This document shows positions 35,497 through 47,978 of a stretch of DNA of 64,000 bases, piece by piece. Under the pieces are notes generated by a model. That model did no database searches and was not told where the DNA came from. It saw nothing but the letters and a program-made list of their open reading frames with translations. Origin of the DNA: Eudorina sp. 2006-703-Eu-15 (taxonomy: Eukaryota > Chlorophyta > Chlorophyceae > Chlamydomonadales > Volvocaceae); contig BDSI01000165.1 in the NCBI GenBank assembly GCA_003117195.1, forward strand, positions 160,910 to 224,909, given 5' to 3'. A program made the translations under genes and the position numbers. Positions within the stretch are counted from its first letter, which is position 1. The number at the start of each line of letters is the position of its first letter.

Positions 35497-38400
35497 CCAC
35501 GCGCCGGAGCTGGGGCCGGGTGGGGCGCATGGGCTTGGGTGCCGCAACCGGGTGGTTGTCACCACCCCCAAACGGGTGGACTGTAGGGGGACCCCATGCG
35601 GCAGCGCTAGGATGGCCGGGATGGCCGGGAGGGGCAACCGGTGGGATACCGGGGGCGGGTCGGGGGTGCTGGGGGAGTTGGGTGGGCGGGGCTGCACCGC
35701 AGTGGGCAAGGTGGGGTGGACGGGAGGAGGTGGGACGTGGAGTGAATGTAGAAGGAGGGGGAGGGGGAGGAGGAGGAGTCGTAACAGGTTCATGGCGGAT
35801 GGCGCATGCCGCGTCACGACACTCGTGTTTTGCTCGTCCTGCACATGTACGGAGGAGTCGGCGCTACAGTTGCTGTTGCTGCCGCGTCTAGCAACATTGT
35901 GGCTTTTAATCCTCAATGCTCTCACTGGGTGGGTGGGGCGTCACCGCGGGTTCCCCATTCGTCGGCGCGGTGGAAAGGAGGCGGGGAAGGGTGCGGGGAG
36001 GGGTGCCCTGCAGCAACCTACCTGCCTGACTCAACCTGACCCAACCTGACCCAACCCGACCCAACCTGTAGGGCGGGCCGTCCGGACGGAGGCTCGGTCG
36101 CCTCTCCCGGTGGGGGCCAGGGCGGTGTATTAGCAGGTAGGGTAGGTGCACGGTTTCGGTAATCGGTATGCATAGGCAAGCGCTTTCGGTGTGCTTTCAG
36201 ACGAGAGCGCTTGGAGCGGCGGGGTGGGTGAATGGGGTCGCTGGGTCCCGAGTGGAAGGTCAACGGACGCTATGGGCAATTGTGCCGCGAAATCCTAGGG
36301 CTGAGCCGGATCGAGCCGGATCTACGCGGATGGCTGCGCGCCCGATTTGTACGGTATGTGCGACCATGGTTGGTTGCCGACGGGGGAGCTCGCACACGGC
36401 GCCGCGGCGGCGGCGGTCGAAGTGTGAGCGGTTGCCGATAACCCGGCAGCGATATGGCTGGCCGTCGCGCGGGGAATGACACCAGGTGTGGCTCGCCGGG
36501 GCGCCGAGGCCCCCTTGCGCCACGCAGCTGCACCTGCCTCGCACCGGCAGCCCAGGACCCGGGGGGGCCCTGCCAAGGAGTTGCACAGATCGACTTGCAC
36601 AACACCGCCCGGTCTGTAACCCTGGGCTGATGAATCGGCTGGTGTGCGTGCCGAAACCCGAAAGCAGGTGACGTGCGTCGCTGCGGCCGGCCGCCTTCTG
36701 TTACCACAGCGCCCTTCCAAAGTCTTGTTCAGCGCACATCGCCATGTTATAAAGCCTGCCTTGCCTCAGTCCCAGAAGCATGCGCTAACGAGCATGTCGC
36801 TCGCCGGCAGCGTCCCAACCGACATAGACATCGACACAGCTTTTGTAACTACGGTAGATGCGCAAGCCCCGCTCAGCCTCGCAATAATTGATGTATGTCT
36901 GCTTGGTTATGCGCATTTGCTTGATCATGTTGTGGGCAGCGTCCTCTTGAACTTGTAGGCCATCCCAAACGCAGCATGTGACAGCGCGACACAACTAATT
37001 CAGCCGAAATGAACTCCAGATTGCATAGTAAGCACCTCTTACAACCATGTATGAGCATTCGCAGTCCTTGAATTACCATTCACCTGACGACGTTCTGCAT
37101 GCCTGACGCCATCGTCGATCCCACCGCGGAAGTGCGCCATGAAGGGCGCGCATCACATGTTGAACGTATATAATGATAAGAATTGAAATGAACGAGCACA
37201 GCTACGGTAGGCAACAGAGCTGGTAGAGCGCTTTGCAGTAATTGCAGCGAATTCCGCAAACTTCTCCAGCAATGCGACTCAACGCCATCATAATACGAGG
37301 CAAAACTGGCTGGCTACGGCCGAGGCGTCGCCCACAGACTGCGCCATCCCTATAAAGTCTTTTGTTCGGTTTTAGCGTAAATGGGAAATCACCAAGCCAG
37401 CCGGTCCTTGTCACGGTACCTTTCCCAATCCGGTTAAAATGACCTCAAGTTTATGCACCAAAAGCCAATCCCTGAAGCATGTACGAAGCAGCAGTAGTGA
37501 CATTGTCATCTTGTACCACGTTAAGGCCTATATAAACTTGCGACTCACCTTCCTTTCAATAACCAGCAGCTGTATCACAGCAGAAAACAGTTCAATTAAA
37601 GTTTTCTTACTGCACTCTCGCTTACCGTAAGCTTAGGAGTCCATTCCTGTCCTTTCCAGAGCGTTGTGCTCAACTTGGTCGCAGCCAAGCAGCTTCAACG
37701 TCCAAGGTGAGCTCATGATGTTGGATCGCCTGCAAAAGGCATTTGCTGGTCACCAGGGCTTACGCTCCAAAGTTGATGCGAGCTTCCTTCCCAACAATCC
37801 ACAGGGTGATTCGAAAATTAATTTTAATTTTCCTAATTATATTGCTGCAGGGATATCACAAACAATTGTCAAGGTCATGTTCCTGTCGACAGCAAAGTTG
37901 CCAGCGCCGCTGCAAACTCTTACGTGACTGCTGGTTTGTGGATATTATGCTATCAGACTGCAACTTGAAGCTCGTTTCGTGTCGTGACCATGTTAGTTGC
38001 GGACGCACGTTGACGCAATGCTTGGCATGCCTGCTGGCCGCGAGTGGCCGACATTGGTATACATGATTCTGGGAGTGAAAATACAGTTCGCCGGTTTGCG
38101 CACTGATCTGGGATCACATTGTGCTTCGTCGGCACGAAGTGGTGCCTTTGGTACTCGTCAACCTCGTATTGATCCGTCCCGCGCGCCGCGCCTCTGCTTC
38201 CCTCGCACAGACCCGAGTGACCCGCGGAGCTTGCTGACCAAGGACGAAGGAGCGCGACATTGTGCAGCTGACCGACGCGCACAAGACAACTCTCAGTCCC
38301 ACATGCAGTGGGCGTACGTCGGTCAAGGTCACCATACAGCCATCCGCTGCACGGAGGCTGCCCTTCATGGTTCCTCGAGAGGTGGCCGTTTGCAACACCG

Positions 38401-41400
38401 CCGCCGCTGCAATTGCTCACCGTCAACGCGTCAAGACAAGAATGCGTTTTGGATCCATGGGATGGGCGGGCTGGGGAGGAGGGACTTTACGTGGGTTGGA
38501 ATGAATGTCCTTGCTGGGGAGGAGGGACTTCGCGTGGGTTGGGATGTCTGGGCTGGGGAGGTCCGCCAGGGGTGTGGGTAGGTTTCCGACTCGATGGCAC
38601 GTCCGTACCCGCGTGTGTTCGCAGCTGCCTTCAGGGTATGAGCTGACTCGTTGCGTCTTTGCTTGCAGGCGGGCTCATCGGAAGAGGAGGTCCGCCAGGG
38701 GTGTGGGTAAGTCACCGACTCGATGGCACGTCCGTACCCGCGTGTGTTCGCAGCTGCCTTCAGGGTATGAGCTGACTCGTTGCGTATTTGCTTGCAGGCG
38801 GGCGCATCGAAAGGGGAGGTCCGCCAGGCGTGTGGGTAAGTCTCCGACTCGATGGCACGTCCGTACCCGCGGAAGTCCGCAGCTGCCTTCAGGGTATGAG
38901 CTGACTCGTTGCGTCTTTGCTTGCAGGCGGGCGCATCGAAAGGGGAGGTCCGCCAGGTAGGCGTGTGGGTAAGTCACCGACTCGATGGCACGTCGATACC
39001 CGCGGATGTGCGCAGCTGCCTTCAGGATATGAGCTGACTCATTGCGTCTTTGCTTGCAGGCGGGCTCATCGGAAGAAGAGGTCCGCCAGGGGTGTGGGTA
39101 CGTCTCCGACTCGATGGCACGTCTGTAACCGCGGAAGTCCGCAGCTGCCTTCAGGGTATGAGCTGACTCGTTGCGTCTTTGCTTGCAGGCGGGCGCATCG
39201 GAAGGGGAGGTCCGCCAGGTAGGCGTGTGCGTAAGTCACCGACTCGATAGCACATCCATACCCGCGTGTGTTCGCAGCTGCCTTCAGGGTATGAGCTGAC
39301 TCGTTGCGTCTGCTTGCAGGCGGGCTCATCGGAAGGGGAGGTCCGCCAGGGGTGTGGGTAAGTCTCCGACTCGATGGCACGTCCGTACCCGCGTGTGTTC
39401 GCAGCTGCCTTGAGGGTATGAGCTGACTCGTTGCGTATTTGCTTGCAGGCGGGCTCATCGGAAGGGGAGGTCCGCCAGGGGTGTGGGTAAGTCTCCGACT
39501 CGATGGCACGTCCGTACCCGCGTGTGTTCGCAGCTGCCTTGAGGGTATGAGCTGACTCGTTGCGTCTGCTTGCAGGCGGGCTCATTGAAAGGGGAGGTCC
39601 GCCAGGGGTGTGGGTAGGTTTCCGACTCGATGGCACGTCCGTACCCGCGTGTGTTCGCAGCTGCCTTGAGGGTATGAGCTGACTCGTTGCGTCTGCTTGC
39701 AGGCGGGCTCATCGGAAGGGGAGGTCCGCCAGGGGTGTGGGTAAGTCTCCGACTCGATGGCACGTCCGTACCCGCGTGTGTTCGCAGCTGCCTTGAGGGT
39801 ATGAGCTGACTCGTTGCGTATTTGCTTGCAGGCGGGCTCATCGGAAGGGGAGGTCCGCCAGGGGTGTGGGTAAGTCTCCGACTCGATGGCACGTCCGTAC
39901 CCGCGTGTGTTCGCAGCTGCCTTGAGGGTATGAGCTGACTCGTTGCGTCTGCTTGCAGGCGGGCTCATTGAAAGGGGAGGTCCGCCAGGGGTGTGGGTAA
40001 GTCTCCGACTCGATGGCACGTCCGTACCCGCGGAAGTCCGCAGCTGCCTTCAGGGTATGAGCTGACTCATTGCGTCTTTGCTTGCAGGCGGGCTCATCGG
40101 AAGAGGAGGTCCACCAGGGGTGTGGGTAAGTCTCCGACTCGATGGCACGTCCGTACCCGCGGAAGTCCGCAGCTGCCTTCAGGGTATGAGCTGACTCATT
40201 GCGTCTTTGCTTGCAGGCGGGCTCATCGGAAGAGGAGGTCCGCCAGGCGTGTGGGTAAGTCTCCGACTCGATGGCACGTCCGTACCCGCGGAAGTCCGCA
40301 GCTGCCTTCAGGGTATGAGCTGACTCATTGCGTCTTTGCTTGCAGGCGGGCTCATCGGAAGAGGAGGTCCGCCAGGCGTGTGGGTAAGTCTCCGACTCGA
40401 TGGCACGTCCGTACCCGCGGAAGTCCGCAGCTGCCTTCAGGGTATAAGCTGACTCGTTGCGTCTTTGCTTGCAGGCGGGCTCATCGGAAGAGGAGGTCCG
40501 CCAGGCGTGTGGATAAGTCTCCGACTCGATGGCACGTCCGTACCCGCGGAAGTCCGCAGCTGCCTTCAGGGTATGAGCTGACTCGTTGCGTCTGCTTGCA
40601 GGCGGGCTCATCGGAAGGGGAGGTCCGCCAGGGGTGTGGGTAAGTCTCCGACTCGATGGCACGTCCGTACCCGCGTGTGTTCGCAGCTGCCTTCAGGGTA
40701 TGAGCTGACTCGTTGCGTCTTTGCTTGCAGGCGGGCTCATCGGAAGAGGAGGTCCGCCAGGGGTGTGGGTAAGTCTCCGACTCGATGGCACGTCCGTACC
40801 CGCGTGTGTTCGCAGCTGCCTTCAGGGTATGAGCTGACTCATTGCGTCTTTGCTTGCAGGCGGGCTCATCGAAAGGGGAGGTCCGCCAGGCGTGTGGGTA
40901 AGTCTCCGACTCGATGGCACGTCCGTACCCGCGGAAGTCCGCAGCTGCCTTGAGGGTATGAGCTGACTCGTTGCGTCTTTGCTTGCAGGCGGGCTCATCG
41001 AAAGGGGAGGTCCGCCAGGCGTGTGGGTAAGTCTCCGACTCGATGGCACGTCCGTACCCGCGGAAGTCCGCAGCTGCCTTGAGGGTATGAGCTGACTCGT
41101 TGCGTCTTTGCTTGCAGGCGGGCGCATCGAAAGGGGAGGTCCGCCAGGTAGGCGTGTGGGTAAGTCACCGACTCGATGGCACGTCGATACCCGCGGATGT
41201 CCGCAGCTGCCTTCAGGGCATGAGCTGACTCATTGCGTCTTTGCTTGCAGGCGGGCTCATCGAAAGGGGAGGTCCGCCAGGGGTGTGGGTAGGTTTCCGA
41301 CTCGATGGCACGTCCGTACCCGCGGAAGTCCGCAGCTGCCTTCAGGGTATGAGCTGACTCGTTGCGTCTTTGCTTGCAGGCGGGCGCATCGAAAGGGGAG

Positions 41401-44400
41401 GTCCGCCAGGGGTGTGGGTAGGTCTACGACTCGATGGCACGTCCGTACCCGCGTGTGTTCGCAGCTGCCTTGAGGGTATGAGCTGACTCGTTGCGTCTTT
41501 GCTTGCAGGCGGGCGCATCGAAAGGGGAGGTCCGCCAGGTAGGCGTGTGGGTAAGTCACCGACTCGATGGCACGTCGATACCCGCGGATGTGCGCAGCTG
41601 CCTTCAGGGTATGAGCTGACTCGTTGCGTCTTTGCTTGCAGGCGGGCTCATCGGAAGAGGAGGTCCGCCAGGGGTGTGGGTAAGTCACCGACTCGATGGC
41701 ACGTCGATACCCGCGGATGTCCGCAGCTGCCTTGAGGGTATGAGCTGACTCGTTGCGTCTTTGCTTGCAGGCGGGCGCATCGAAAGGGGAGGTCCGCCAG
41801 GTAGGCGTGTGGGTAAGTCACCGACTCGATGGCACGTCGATACCCGCGGATGTGCGCAGCTGCCTTCAGGGTATGAGCTGACTCGTTGCGTCTTTGCTTG
41901 CAGGCGGGCTCATCGGAAGAGGAGGTCCGCCAGGGGTGTGGGTAAGTCACCGACTCGATGGCACGTCGATACCCGCGGATGTCCGCAGCTGCCTTCAGGG
42001 TATGAGCTGATTCGTTGCGTCTTTGCTTGCAGGCGGGCTCATCGGAAGAGGAGGTCCGCCAGGCGTGTGGGTAAGTCACCGACTCGATGGCACGTCGATA
42101 CCCGCGGATGTCCGCAGCTGCCTTCAGGGTATGAGCTGACTCGTTGCGTCTTTGCTTGCAGGCGGGCTCATCGGAAGATGAGGTCCGCCAGGTAGGCGTG
42201 TGGGTAAGTCACCGACTCGATGGCACGTCGATACCCGCGGATGTGCGCAGCTGCCTTCAGGGTATGAGCTGACTCGTTGCGTCTTTGCTTGCAGGCGGGC
42301 TCATCGGAAGAGGAGGTCCGCCAGGGGTGTGGGTAAGTCACCGACTCGATGGCACGTCGATACCCGCGGATGTCCGCAGCTGCCTTGAGGGTATGAGCTG
42401 ACTCGTTGCGTCTTTGCTTGCAGGCGGGCGCATCGAAAGGGGAGGTCCGCCAGGTAGGCGTGTGGGTAAGTCACCGACTCGATGGCACGTCCGTACCCGC
42501 GTGTGTTCGCAGCTGCCTTCAGGGTATGAGCTGACTCATTGCCTCTTAGTATGCAGGCGGGCTCATCGGAAGAGGAGGTCCGCCAGGGGTGTGGGTAAGT
42601 CACCGACTCGATGGCACGTCGATACCCGCGGATGTCCGCAGCTGCCTTCAGGGTATGAGCTGACTCGTTGCGTCTTTGCTTGCAGGCGGGCGCATCGGAA
42701 GATGAGGTCCGCCAGGCGTGTGGGTAAGTCTCCGACTCGATGGCACGTCCGTACCCGCGTGTGTTCGCAGCTGCATTGAGGGTATGAGCTGACTCGTTGC
42801 GTCTGCTTGCAGGCGGGCTCATCGAAAGGGGAGGTCCGCCAGGGGTGTGGGTAGGTCTCCGACTCGATGGCACGTCCGTACCCGCGTGTGTTCGCAGCTG
42901 CCTTGAGGGTATGAGCTGACTCGTTGCGTCTTTGCTTGCAGGCGGGCTCATCGAAAGGGGAGGTCCGCCAGGGGTGTGGGTAGGTCTCCGACTCGATGGC
43001 ACGTCCGTACCCGCGTGTGTTCGCAGCTGCCTTGAGGGTATGAGCTGACTCGTTGCGTCTTTGCTTGCAGGCGGGCTCATCGAAAGGGGAGGTCCGCCAG
43101 GGGTGTGGGAAAGTCACCGACTCGATGGCACGTCCGTACCCGCGGAAGTCCGCAGCTGCCTTCAGGGTATGAGCTGACTCATTGCCTCTTAGTATGCAGG
43201 CGGGCTCATCGGAAGAAGAGGTCCGCCAGGGGTGTGGGTAGGTCTCCGACTCGATGGCACGTCCGTACCCGCGGAAGTCCGCAGCTGCCTTCAGGGTATG
43301 AGCTGACTCATTGCCTCTTAGTATGCAGGCGGGCGCATCGAAAGGGGAGGTCCGCCAGGCGTGTAGGTAAGTCACCGACTCGATGGCACGTCCGTACCCG
43401 CGGAAGTCCGCAGCTGCCTTGAGGGTATGAGCTGACTCGTTGCGTCTTTGCTTGCAGGCGGGCTCATCGGAAGAGGAGGTCCGCCAGGGGTGTGGGTAAG
43501 TCACCGACTCGATGGCACGTCGATACCCGCGTGTGTTCGCAGCTGCCTTCAGGGTATGCGCTGACTCGTTGCGTCTTTGCTTGCAGGCGGGCTCATCGAA
43601 AGGGGAGGTCCGCCAGGCGTGTGGGTAGGTTCCCGACTCGATGGCACGTCCGTACCCGCGTGTGTTCGCAGCGGCCTTCAGGGTATGAGCTGACTCATTG
43701 CCTCTTAGTATGCAGGCGGGCTCATCGAAAGGGGAGGTCCGCCAGGCGTGTGGGTAAGTCTCCGACTCGATGGCACGTCCGTACCCGCGGAAGTCCGCAG
43801 CTGCCTTGAGGGTATGAGCTGACTCGTTGCGTCTTTGCTTGCAGGCGGGCGCATCGAAAGGGGAGGTCCGCCAGGTAGGCGTGTGGGTAAGTCACCGACT
43901 CGATGGCACGTCGATACCCGCGGATGTCCGCAGCTGCCTTCAGGGCATGAGCTGACTCATTGCGTCTTTGCTTGCAGGCGGGCTCATCGAAAGGGGAGGT
44001 CCGCCAGGGGTGTGGGTAGGTTTCCGACTCGATGGCACGTCCGTACCCGCGGAAGTCCGCAGCTGCCTTCAGGGTATGAGCTGACTCGTTGCGTCTTTGC
44101 TTGCAGGCGGGCGCATCGAAAGGGGAGGTCCGCCAGGGGTGTGGGTAGGTCTACGACTCGATGGCACGTCCGTACCCGCGGAAGTCCGCAGCTGCCTTCA
44201 GGGTATGAGCTGACTCATTGCGTCTTTGCTTGCAGGCGGGCTCATCGAAAGGGGAGGTCCGCCAGGCGTGTGGGTAAGTCTCCGACTCGATGGCACGTCC
44301 GTACCCGCGGAAGGCCGCAGCTGCCTTCAGGGTATGAGCTGACTCGTTGCGTCTTTGCTTGCAGGCGGGCGCATCGAAAGGGGAGGTCCGCCAGGTAGGC

Positions 44401-47400
44401 GTGTGGGTAAGTCACCGACTCGATGGCACGTCGATACCCGCGGATGTGCGCAGCTGCCTTCAGGGTATGAGCTGACTCGTTGCGTCTTTGCTTGCAGGCG
44501 GGCTCATCGGAAGAGGAGGTCCGCCAGGGGTGTGGGTAAGTCACCGACTCGATGGCACGTCGATACCCGCGGATGTCCGCAGCTGCCTTCAGGGTATGAG
44601 CTGACTCGTTGCGTCTTTGCTTGCAGGCGGGCTCATCGGAAGATGAGGTCCGCCAGGTAGGCGTGTGGGTAAGTCACCGACTCGATGGCACGTCGATACC
44701 CGCGGATGTGCGCAGCTGCCTTCAGGGTATGAGCTGACTCGTTGCGTCTTTGCTTGCAGGCGGGCTCATCGGAAGAGGAGGTCCGCCAGGGGTGTGGGTA
44801 AGTCACCGACTCGATGGCACGTCGATACCCGCGGATGTCCGCAGCTGCCTTCAGGGTATGAGCTGACTCGTTGCGTCTTTGCTTGCAGGCGGGCGCATCG
44901 GAAGATGAGGTCCGCCAGGCGTGTGGGTAAGTCTCCGACTCGATGGCACGTCCGTACCCGCGTGTGTTCGCAGCTGCATTGAGGGTATGAGCTGACTCGT
45001 TGCGTCTGCTTGCAGGCGGGCTCATCGAAAGGGGAGGTCCGCCAGGGGTGTGGGTAGGTCTCCGACTCGATGGCACGTCCGTACCCGCGTGTGTTCGCAG
45101 CTGCCTTGAGGGTATGAGCTGACTCGTTGCGTCTTTGCTTGCAGGCGGGCTCATCGAAAGGGGAGGTCCGCCAGGGGTGTGGGTAGGTCTCCGACTCGAT
45201 GGCACGTCCGTACCCGCGTGTGTTCGCAGCTGCCTTGAGGGTATGAGCTGACTCGTTGCGTCTTTGCTTGCAGGCGGGCTCATCGAAAGGGGAGGTCCGC
45301 CAGGGGTGTGGGTAAGTCACCGACTCGATGGCACGTCCGTACCCGCGGAAGTCCGCAGCTGCCTTCAGGGTATGAGCTGACTCATTGCCTCTTAGTATGC
45401 AGGCGGGCTCATCGGAAGAAGAGGTCCGCCAGGGGTGTGGGTAGGTCTCCGACTCGATGGCACGTCCGTACCCGCGGAAGTCCGCAGCTGCCTTCAGGGT
45501 ATGAGCTGACTCATTGCCTCTTAGTATGCAGGCGGGCGCATCGAAAGGGGAGGTCCGCCAGGCGTGTAGGTAAGTCACCGACTCGATGGCACGTCCGTAC
45601 CCGCGGAAGTCCGCAGCTGCCTTGAGGGTATGAGCTGACTCGTTGCGTCTTTGCTTGCAGGCGGGCTCATCGGAAGAGGAGGTCCGCCAGGCGTGTGGGT
45701 AAGTCACCGACTCGATGGCACGTCCGTACCCGCGGAAGTCCGCAGCTGCCTCCAGGGTATGAGCTGACTCGTTGCGTCTTTGCTTGCAGGCGGGCTCATC
45801 GGAAGAGGAGGTCCGCCAGGGGTGTGGGTAAGTCACCGACTCGATGGCACGTCGATACCCGCGTGTGTTCGCAGCTGCCTTCAGGGTATGCGCTGACTCG
45901 TTGCGTCTTTGCTTGCAGGCGGGCTCATCGAAAGGGGAGGTCCGCCAGGCGTGTGGGTAGGTTCCCGACTCGATGGCACGTCCGTACCCGCGTGTGTTCG
46001 CAGCGGCCTTCAGGGTATGAGCTGACTCATTGCCTCTTAGTATGCAGGCGGGCTCATCGGAAGAAGAGGTCCGCCAGGGGTGTGGGTAGGTCTCCGACTC
46101 GATGGCACGTCCGTACCCGCGTGTGTTCGCAGCTGCCTTCAGGGTATGAGCTGACTCATTGCGTCTTTTCCTGCAGGCGGGCTCATCGAAAGGGGAGGTC
46201 CGCCAGGGGTGTGGGTAGGTCTCCGACTCGATGGTACGTCGATACCCGCGGAAGTCCGCAGCTGCCTTCAGGGTATGCGCTGACTCGTTGCGTCTTTGCT
46301 TGCAGGCGGGCGCATCAAAAGAGGACGTCCGCCAGGGGTGTGGGTAGGTCTCCGACTCGATGGCACGTCCGTACCCGCGTGTGTTCGCAGCTGCCTTCAG
46401 GGTATGAGCTGACTCATTGCCTCTTAGTATGCAGGCGGGCTCATCGGAAGAGGAGGTCCGCCAGGGGTGTGGGTAGGTCTCCGACTCGATGGCACGTCTG
46501 TAACCGCGGAAGTCCGCAGCTGCCTTCAGGGCATGAGCTGACTCATTGCGTCTTTGCTTGCAGGCGGGCTCATCGAAAGGGGAGGTCCGCCAGGGGTGTG
46601 GGTAAGTCTCCGACTCGATGTTCGCAGCTGCCTTCAGGGTATGAGCTGACTCATTGCGTCTTTGCTTGCAGGCGGGCTCATCGAAAGGGGAGGTCCGCCA
46701 GGCGTGTGGGTAGGTCTCCGACTCGATGGTACGTCGATACCCGCGGAAGTCCGCAGCTGCCTTCAGGGTATGAGCTGACTCGTTGCGTCTTTGCTTGCAG
46801 GCGGGCGCATCGAAAGGGGAGGTCCGCCAGGTAGGCGTGTGGGTAAGTCACCGACTCGATGGCACGTCGATACCCGCGGATGTGCGCAGCTGCCTTCAGG
46901 GTATGAGCTGACTCATTGCGTCTTTGCTTGCAGGCGGGCTCATCGGAAGAGGAGGTCCGCCAGGGGTGTGGGTAAGTCTCCGACTCGATGGCACGTCCGT
47001 ACCCGCGTGTGTTCGCAGCTGCCTTCAGGGTATGAGCTGACTCATTGCGTCTTTGCTTGCAGGCGGGCTCATCGAAAGGGGAGGTCCGCCAGGCGTGTGG
47101 GTAAGTCTCCGACTCGATGGCACGTCCGTACCCGCGGAAGTCCGCAGCTGCCTTGAGGGTATGAGCTGACTCGTTGCGTCTTTGCTTGCAGGCGGGCGCA
47201 TCGAAAGGGGAGGTCCGCCAGGTAGGCGTGTGGGTAAGTCACCGACTCGATGGCACGTCGATACCCGCGGATGTCCGCAGCTGCCTTCAGGGCATGAGCT
47301 GACTCATTGCGTCTTTTCTTGCAGGCGGGCGCATCGAAAGGGGAGGTCCGCCAGGGGTGTGGGTAGGTTTCCGACTCGATGGCACGTCCGTACCCGCGGA

Positions 47401-47978
47401 AGTCCGCAGCTGCCTTCAGGGTATGAGCTGACTCGTTGCGTCTTTGCTTGCAGGCGGGCGCATCGAAAGGGGAGGTCCGCCAGGGGTGTGGGTAAGTCTA
47501 CGACTCGATGGCACGTCCGTACCCGCGGAAGTCCGCAGCTGCCTTCAGGGTATGAGCTGACTCATTGCCTCTTAGTATGCAGGCGGGCTCATCGAAAGGG
47601 GAGGTCCGCCAGGCGTGTGGGTAAGTCTCCGACTCGATGGCACGTCGATACCCGCGGATGTGCGCAGCTGCCTTCAGGGTATGAGCTGACTCGTTGCGTC
47701 TTTGCTTGCAGGCGGGCGCATCGAAAGGGGAGGTCCGCCAGGTAGGCGTGTGGGTAAGTCACCGACTCGATGGCACGTCGATACCCGCGGATGTGCGCAG
47801 CTGCCTTCAGGGTATGAGCTGACTCGTTGCGTCTTTGCTTGCAGGCGGGCTCATCGGAAGAGGAGGTCCGCCAGGGGTGTGGGTAAGTCACCGACTCGAT
47901 GGCACGTCGATACCGCGGATGTCCGCAGCTGCCTTCAGGGTATGAGCTGACTCGTTGCGTCTTTGCTTGCAGGCGGGC

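Larger units (their letters stand above)
34761..38551. other. Gene-poor stretch between minisatellite and 129-bp array
   Basis: No gene recognised. It contains a G-rich block (about 35037-35107), a hairpin (35471-35496) and short CCTGACCCAA-type repeats (about 36020-36068). At 38240-38450 an open frame (motif VQLTDAHKTTLSP) looks more coding-like by composition but matches nothing known. At 38470-38560 direct repeats of GCTGGGGAGG lead into the array. Confidence 0.4.

Noticed and set aside
37197..37290. tRNA-like D-arm (GAGCTGGTAGAGCGC)
   Set aside because: No T-arm GTTCGA motif, anticodon stem or matching acceptor stem nearby.
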